From Halomonas elongata DSM 2581 (GTDB lineage: Bacteria > Pseudomonadota > Gammaproteobacteria > Pseudomonadales > Halomonadaceae): a DNA stretch of 64,000 nt. The notes beneath the pieces were generated by a model, which saw nothing but the letters and a program-made list of their open reading frames with translations, was not told the DNA's origin and did no database searches. The DNA lies in NCBI RefSeq assembly GCF_000196875.2, contig NC_014532.2, forward strand, positions 992,001 to 1,056,000, in the 5' to 3' direction. Every line of letters starts with the position of its first letter. Position 1 is the first letter of the stretch. Positions 57,902-64,000 of this stretch are shown in pieces. Made by a program: the position numbers and the translations under genes.

Positions 57902-59287
57902 ATGCAAACCCAAGACTATCAGGCCCTGGACCGCGCCCATCACCTGCATCCCTTCACCGATTTCAAGGCGTTGGGTGAAGAGGGCAGTCGCGTCGTGACC
58001 CACGCCGAAGGCGTCTACATCCACGACAGCGAGGGCAACCGCATTCTCGACGGCATGGCCGGGCTTTGGTGCGTGAATCTCGGCTATGGTCGCCGCGAAC
58101 TGGTCGAGGCGGCAACGGCGCAGCTCGAGCAACTGCCGTACTACAACACCTTCTTCAAGACCACGCATCCGCCCGCGGTGCGCCTGGCCGAGAAGCTGTG
58201 CGATCTAGCGCCGGCGCACATCAATCGTGTGTTCTTCACCGGCTCCGGTTCCGAGGCCAACGACACCGTGCTGCGCATGGTACGGCGTTACTGGGCCTTG
58301 AAGGGCCAACCCGACAAGCAATGGATCATCGGTCGCGAGAACGCCTATCACGGCTCCACCCTGGCCGGCATGAGCCTGGGCGGCATGGCGCCGATGCATG
58401 CCCAGGGCGGCCCCTGCGTGCCCGGCATCGCCCACATCCGCCAGCCCTACTGGTTCGGCGAGGGGCGGGACATGTCGCCGGAGGCCTTCGGCCAGACGTG
58501 CGCTGAGGCGCTGGAGGAGAAAATCCTCGAGCTCGGCGAGGAGAAGGTGGCCGCTTTCATCGCCGAACCGGTGCAGGGCGCCGGGGGGGCCATCATGCCG
58601 CCGGAGAGCTACTGGCCGGCCGTCAAGAAAGTGCTGGCGAAATACGACATCCTGCTGGTCGCCGACGAGGTGATCTGCGGCTTCGGGCGACTCGGCGAGT
58701 GGTTCGGCAGCCAGCACTACGGTCTCGAGCCCGACCTGATGCCGATCGCCAAGGGCCTGTCCTCCGGCTATCTACCGATCGGCGGCGTGCTGGTCGGGGA
58801 TCGTGTCGCCGAGACGCTGATCGAAGAAGGCGGCGAGTTCTTCCACGGTTTCACCTACTCGGGGCATCCGACCTGTGCCGCCGTGGCGCTCAAAAACCTC
58901 GAGCTACTCGAGGCCGAGGGCGTGGTGGATCGGGTGCGCGACGATCTTGGTCCCTATCTGGCCGAGCGCTGGGCCAGCCTGGTCGACCATCCTATCGTCG
59001 GCGAGGCACGATCCCTGGGCCTGATGGGTGCCCTGGAACTGGTCGCCGACAAGACCACCGGGCAGCGTTTCGACAAGTCGCTGGGCGCCGGCAACCTGTG
59101 CCGTGACCTGTGCTTCGCCAATGGCCTGGTGATGCGCTCCGTGGGCGATACCATGATCATTTCGCCACCGCTGGTGATTCGTCGCGAGGAAATCGACGAA
59201 CTGGTGGAACTGGCCCGACGGGCCCTGGACGAGACGGCTCGCCAACTGACGCAAGTGCCGCACACGCAAGAGGAGCCAACCGCATGA
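57902..59287 (+). CDS. spuC: Class III aminotransferase, putrescine-pyruvate type (SpuC-like)
   Basis: 461 residues, PLP fold type I. The PLP Lys is in PIAKGLSSGYLPIGG, the phosphate-cup residues in GSGSEANDTVLRM, and DEVICGFGRLG holds the Asp. Likely transaminates putrescine to 4-aminobutanal, which PuuC can then oxidise. The ATG at 57902 has GGAG nine bases upstream; an ATG five codons earlier is less well placed. Overlaps puuC by four bases. Confidence 0.87.
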   Translation: MQTQDYQALDRAHHLHPFTDFKALGEEGSRVVTHAEGVYIHDSEGNRILDGMAGLWCVNLGYGRRELVEAATAQLEQLPYYNTFFKTTHPPAVRLAEKLCDLAPAHINRVFFTGSGSEANDTVLRMVRRYWALKGQPDKQWIIGRENAYHGSTLAGMSLGGMAPMHAQGGPCVPGIAHIRQPYWFGEGRDMSPEAFGQTCAEALEEKILELGEEKVAAFIAEPVQGAGGAIMPPESYWPAVKKVLAKYDILLVADEVICGFGRLGEWFGSQHYGLEPDLMPIAKGLSSGYLPIGGVLVGDRVAETLIEEGGEFFHGFTYSGHPTCAAVALKNLELLEAEGVVDRVRDDLGPYLAERWASLVDHPIVGEARSLGLMGALELVADKTTGQRFDKSLGAGNLCRDLCFANGLVMRSVGDTMIISPPLVIRREEIDELVELARRALDETARQLTQVPHTQEEPTA

Positions 59288-60837
59288 CCGCTCAATCCGC
59301 GATTCTCGCCACCGAGACGCCCGAAACCCATGCCGACTGGCGGGCGCTGGCCGAGCGCCTGCGAACCGAGCGGGGGCTCGAGACCCGTGCCTACGTCGAT
59401 GATGCCTTCGTCGCGGCCATTGGCGGCGAGACCTTCACCACCGCCAATCCGGCCACCGGCGAGCCGCTTGCCGAGGTGGCCAGTTGTGACGCCACCGATG
59501 CCGAAGCGGCGGTGGCCGTGGCCCGCCGCGCCTTCGACGGCGGCGAGTGGTCGCGGCGCGCGCCGGGCGAACGCAAGGCCGTGCTGCTGCGCCTGGCCGA
59601 GCTGATGGAGGCGCATCGCCATGAGCTGGCGCTGCTCGACAGCCTGGACATGGGCAAGCCGGTATCGAGCGCCATGGGCGACATGGCCGGCGCCATCGGC
59701 TGCATTCGCCATCATGCCGAGTCCATCGACAAGCTCTACGGCGAAATCGCCCCCACCGGCGAGGACAGCCTGGGCCTGGTGATGCGCGAGCCGCTGGGCG
59801 TGGTGGCCTCCATCGTGCCCTGGAACTTCCCGATGATGATGACCGCCTGGAAGATCGGCCCGGCACTCGCCGCCGGCAACAGCGTCATCCTCAAGCCCTC
59901 GGAGAAGTCGCCGCTCTCGGCGCTGCGCCTGGCGCAGCTGACCCGCGAGGCCGGGCTGCCGCGCGGCGTCTTCCAGGTGCTGCCGGGCTTCGGTCATACC
60001 GTGGGCAAGGCGCTGGCGCTGTCCATGGAGGTCGACTGCCTGGCCTTCACCGGTTCCACCGGGGTCGGCAAGCAGCTGATGCAGTACGCCGGCCAGTCGA
60101 ACCTCAAGAAGGTCTTCCTGGAGTGCGGCGGCAAGAGCCCGAACCTGATCTTCGCCGACTGCAAGGACCTGGATCGGGTGGCCGAGCATGCCGCCGCGGC
60201 GATCTTCCACAACCAGGGCGAGGTGTGCATCGCCGGCTCGCGGTTGCTGGTCGAGAATTCGATCCGCGAGGCCTTCGTCGACAAGGTGCTGGCCGCCGCC
60301 GAGGGCATGCAGCCCGGCGACCCGCTGGACCCGGCCAGCTTCATGGGCGCTATCGTCGATGAAACGCAGCATGCCCGCATCCTGGAATATATCCACCGGG
60401 GCGTCGAAGAAGGTGCGACCCTGCGTACTGGCGGCCAGGCGCTGGACGGCGAAGCGCAGAATGGCAAGGGGCTGTTCATCGCCCCGACGGTGTTCGACGG
60501 CGTCACCGATCGCATGGCCATCGGCCGCGAGGAGATCTTCGGCCCGGTACTGGCGGTGTTCGGCTTCGACACCGAGGAAGAGGCCGTGCGCCTGGCCAAC
60601 GACAGCGACTACGGCCTGGCGGCGGGGCTGTGGAGCCAGGACATCGACCGCATCATGCGGGTGACGCGGCGGCTGCGTTCGGGCCAGGTGTTTGTCAACA
60701 ACTGGGCGGACATGGACCAGACGGTGCCCTTCGGCGGCGTCAAGCAGTCGGGCAACGGCCGCGACAAGTCGCACCACTCGCTGGAGGAATACTCCGACCT
60801 CAAGGCCGTCTGGATGTCGCTGACTCCCGCGCCCTGA
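59284..60837 (+). CDS. puuC: Aldehyde dehydrogenase PuuC/KauB
   Basis: 517 residues, slightly longer than BetB. It oxidises gamma-glutamyl-aminobutyraldehyde or 4-aminobutanal with NAD(P)+. Catalytic Glu is in LECGGKS and Cys in GEVCIAGSRL; the cofactor segment is IVPWNFPMMM. The ATG overlaps the spuC stop by four bases (ATGA). The strong terminator at 60892 ends the operon. Confidence 0.92.
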   Translation: MTAQSAILATETPETHADWRALAERLRTERGLETRAYVDDAFVAAIGGETFTTANPATGEPLAEVASCDATDAEAAVAVARRAFDGGEWSRRAPGERKAVLLRLAELMEAHRHELALLDSLDMGKPVSSAMGDMAGAIGCIRHHAESIDKLYGEIAPTGEDSLGLVMREPLGVVASIVPWNFPMMMTAWKIGPALAAGNSVILKPSEKSPLSALRLAQLTREAGLPRGVFQVLPGFGHTVGKALALSMEVDCLAFTGSTGVGKQLMQYAGQSNLKKVFLECGGKSPNLIFADCKDLDRVAEHAAAAIFHNQGEVCIAGSRLLVENSIREAFVDKVLAAAEGMQPGDPLDPASFMGAIVDETQHARILEYIHRGVEEGATLRTGGQALDGEAQNGKGLFIAPTVFDGVTDRMAIGREEIFGPVLAVFGFDTEEEAVRLANDSDYGLAAGLWSQDIDRIMRVTRRLRSGQVFVNNWADMDQTVPFGGVKQSGNGRDKSHHSLEEYSDLKAVWMSLTPAP

Positions 60838-60891
60838 GGCGCGACCAGCTCAAGAGCACTGATGGGGGAGGTATCAGGCTTCCCTCGAGTT

Positions 60892-60923
60892 GCCGGCCGT
60901 GGTTCGCCACGGCCGGCTTTTTT
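60892..60923 (+). terminator. Intrinsic terminator after puuC
   Basis: GCCGGCCGTGG (60892-60902), TTCG loop, CCACGGCCGGC (60907-60917) and a T run: a strong rho-independent terminator between puuC and the convergent puuR. Confidence 0.92.
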
Positions 60924-60967
60924 CGTTGCGAAGGCGGACAGGAATCAGCGATTCCCGGGGCGCGGTC

Positions 60968-61519
60968 TCAGAAGCTGCGCGCCGGCGTGGCGCAACTGAC
61001 CAGGCGGCAGGGCGCCTTGCCGATGTTGCGGAAGCGGTGGGGCACATTGGTGTCGAAGTAGTAGGCCTCGCCGGCACCGAGCACGCGGGTCTCGGCGCCG
61101 ATGGTGATCTCGATCTCGCCTTCCAGCACCACGCCGGCTTCCTCGCCCTGGTGGGCGATCATCTCACGGCCGGTATCGGCGCCCGGCGGATAGGTCTCGA
61201 TCATGAAGCCCAGGGCGCGACTGGCGCGGGTGGCGCCCACCAGCTTGTAGACGACGTCGCCGGCGCCCACGTCGGCCAGTTCGTCGGCCGAGTAGAACAC
61301 CTGATCGCGACTCTCCAGGTCCATGGTGAAGAAGTCGCCGACGCTCATCGGAATGGCGTCGAGGATCTTCTTCAGCGAGCTCACCGAAGGGCTGACCTTG
61401 CCCTGCTCGATCAGCGACAGGCTGGAGTGGGTCACGCCGCAGCGTTTCGCCAGCTCGCGCTGGGAAATGCCACGAAGGTTGCGCAGGGCGCGCAGTCGCG
61501 CGCCGACGTCATCTGCCAT
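60968..61519 (-). CDS. puuR: HTH-cupin repressor PuuR
   Basis: 183 residues, similar in length and layout to E. coli PuuR. N-terminal XRE HTH (about 6-60, ISQRELAKRCGVTHSSLSLIEQGKVSP) and a C-terminal cupin (HQGEEAGVVLEGEIEI, NVPHRFRN). GAGGA lies seven bases before the ATG at 61519; ATGs at 61537 and 61555 are less likely. Represses putrescine catabolism; likely controls the adjacent puuD-spuC-puuC and perhaps the distant pot/puu genes. Lies downstream of gatB on the same strand. Confidence 0.92.
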   Translation of the reverse strand: MADDVGARLRALRNLRGISQRELAKRCGVTHSSLSLIEQGKVSPSVSSLKKILDAIPMSVGDFFTMDLESRDQVFYSADELADVGAGDVVYKLVGATRASRALGFMIETYPPGADTGREMIAHQGEEAGVVLEGEIEITIGAETRVLGAGEAYYFDTNVPHRFRNIGKAPCRLVSCATPARSF

Positions 61520-61541
61520 GGGGTCTTCCTCGGTCATCGCC

Positions 61542-62995
61542 TCAACAGAGGGCATCGAGCTTTTCCTTCAGCATGGTGTTGACCTGCTGTGGGTTGGCGG
61601 TGCCCCGGGAGGCCTTCATCACCTGTCCCACGAAATAACCGATCATCTTGCCGCGCTTGTCCGGTTCGGCGTCGCGATACTGGGCGACCTGGGCCGGGCT
61701 GTCCGCGATCACCTGGTCGATCATCGCTTCGATGGCGCCGGTATCGGTGACCTGCTTCAGGCCCTTGGCTTCGATGACAGCGTCGGCGGAGTCGCCCTCG
61801 CCATGCCACAGTGCCTGGAAGACCTGCTTGGCGGCCTTGCCGTTGATGGTGTCGTCCAATACCCGGACGATCAGTTCGCCGAGCCGGTCGGCGGAGACCG
61901 GGCTGTCGGTAATGGCCAGTCCCTCGCGGTTCAAGGCGCCGGAGAGCTCGCCCTGCACCCAGTTGGCGGCTTGCTTGGCATCGCCGCAGACGTCCTTGAC
62001 GCGTTCGAAGTACTCGGCCATGGCGCGGCTCGCCGAGAGCACGCCGGCGTCGTAGGCCGACAGCCCGAACTCGTTCTCGAAGCGGGTGCGCTTGTCGGCC
62101 GGCAGTTCCGGCAGATTGTCGCGCAGGTGGTCGACGTAGGCCTGGTCGAGCACCACCGGCAGCAGGTCGGGGCAGGGGAAGTAACGATAGTCGTTGGCTT
62201 CCTCCTTGGTGCGCATGCTGCGGGTCTCGTCGGCCTCGGGATCGTACAGGCGTGTCTCCTGGACCACTTCGCCGCCGTCCTCGATCAGTTCGATCTGGCG
62301 CTCGACCTCGAACTCGATGGCGCGCTCGACGAAGCGGAAGGAGTTGACGTTCTTGATCTCGGCGCGGGTGCCGAAGGTCTCCTGCCCCTTGGGGCGTACC
62401 GAGACGTTGACGTCGCAGCGCATCGAGCCTTCGGCCATGTTGCCGTCCGAGATGCCCAGATAGGTCACGATCGAATGGATGGCCTTGAGGTAGGCGGCGG
62501 CTTCCTTGGCCGAGCGCATGTCGGGCTCGGAGACGATCTCCAGCAGCGGCGTGCCGGCGCGGTTGAGGTCGATGCCGGTCATGCCGTGGAAGTCCTCGTG
62601 GAGCGACTTGCCGGCATCCTCCTCGAGGTGGGCATGGTGGACCCGGATGCGCTTGGTGGCGCCGTCATCCAGGGTGATCTCCACTTCGCCGGGGCCGACG
62701 ATGGGTTGATACATCTGGCTGGTCTGGTAGCCCTTGGGCAGGTCCGGATAGAAGTAGTTCTTGCGGTCGAAGACCGAGACCTCAGGGATCTCGGCATGGA
62801 TGCCCAGGCCGAACTGCACGGCCATGGCCACCGCCTGCTCGTTGAGCACCGGCAGTACGCCGGGCAGGCCCAGGTCCACGGCGCAGGCCTGGCTGTTGGG
62901 CTCGGCGCCGAAGGCGGTGGAGGCGCCGGAGAAGATCTTCGAACGGGTGGCGAGCTGGACGTGAACCTCCAGGCCGATCACGGTTTCCCATTGCA

Positions 62996-62996
<1 letters not shown>
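61542..62996 (-). CDS. gatB: Asp-tRNA(Asn)/Glu-tRNA(Gln) amidotransferase subunit B
   Basis: 484 residues. The start [13 protein letters not shown], the [15 protein letters not shown] segment ([16 protein letters not shown]), and the C-terminal YqeY-like tail domain are intact. Activates mischarged tRNA for amidation with GatA-derived ammonia. Start overlaps the gatA stop by one base (TGATG). Confidence 0.96.

Positions 62997-64000
<1,004 letters not shown>

Noticed and set aside
58954..60777. Long minus-strand ORF opposite puuC
   Set aside because: Antisense shadow; the plus strand has the ALDH catalytic Glu and Cys and is coupled to spuC by a four-base overlap.

Overview
The window is a GC-rich chromosomal segment from a moderately halophilic gammaproteobacterium, most likely a member of the Halomonadaceae (Halomonas/Chromohalobacter relatives). 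Three things point there: the glycine-betaine synthesis operon betIBA, an NhaC-type Na+/H+ antiporter with extensive polyamine catabolism, and the conserved gammaproteobacterial blocks lolB-ispE-tRNAGln-prs-rplY-pth-ychF and hemA-prfA-prmC. Assignment is by recognition of protein families only; no database was searched.

Layout. 1-4127: betA (cut by the window edge), betB and betI on the minus strand, with a divergent orphan choline-binding protein and a BetI-type operator between. 4200-4740: tRNA-Met and three tandem tRNA-Asn genes. 4741-10894: a lower-GC copper-resistance islet (cupredoxin, CopR, CopS, CopA, CopB, small secreted protein), bracketed by the 3' end of the third tRNA-Asn and a degenerate 26-nt copy of it, with two matching CopR-type boxes. 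10916-18602: an accessory stretch with an MFS exporter and divergent XRE regulator, an IS481-type transposase remnant, a DMT exporter, two related small secreted proteins, a methyltransferase and a decayed partial copy of the XRE regulator.

18603-35884 is housekeeping: SGNH hydrolase, Prc protease, M18 aminopeptidase, a second identical tRNA-Met, ychF, pth (whose 3' end runs into a 7-bp tandem repeat array), rplY, prs, tRNA-Gln, ispE, lolB, a TPR lipoprotein, then hemA-prfA-prmC, lrp and moeB.

36290-45782 is a polyamine uptake and gamma-glutamylation cluster (puuB, potABC, potD, puuA, a second potD-like binding protein, a second puuB). It is followed by a glycine-zipper protein and the soluble NAD+-dependent formate dehydrogenase operon fdsGBA-fdhD-fdsD with a divergent ModE/PBP-type regulator. 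After nhaC, polyamine genes resume: a second puuA-like gene, puuD, a putrescine aminotransferase, puuC and puuR. Together these can import putrescine and convert it via gamma-glutamyl intermediates, or by direct transamination, to GABA. The window ends in gatB and a truncated gatA.

The main points for a second look are the tRNA-Asn-bounded copper islet with its paired CopR boxes, the duplicated and decayed XRE regulator with the small two-cysteine secreted protein family, the heptanucleotide array inside the end of pth, the divergent second polyamine-binding protein, and the fds regulator whose start codon lies in an inverted repeat.
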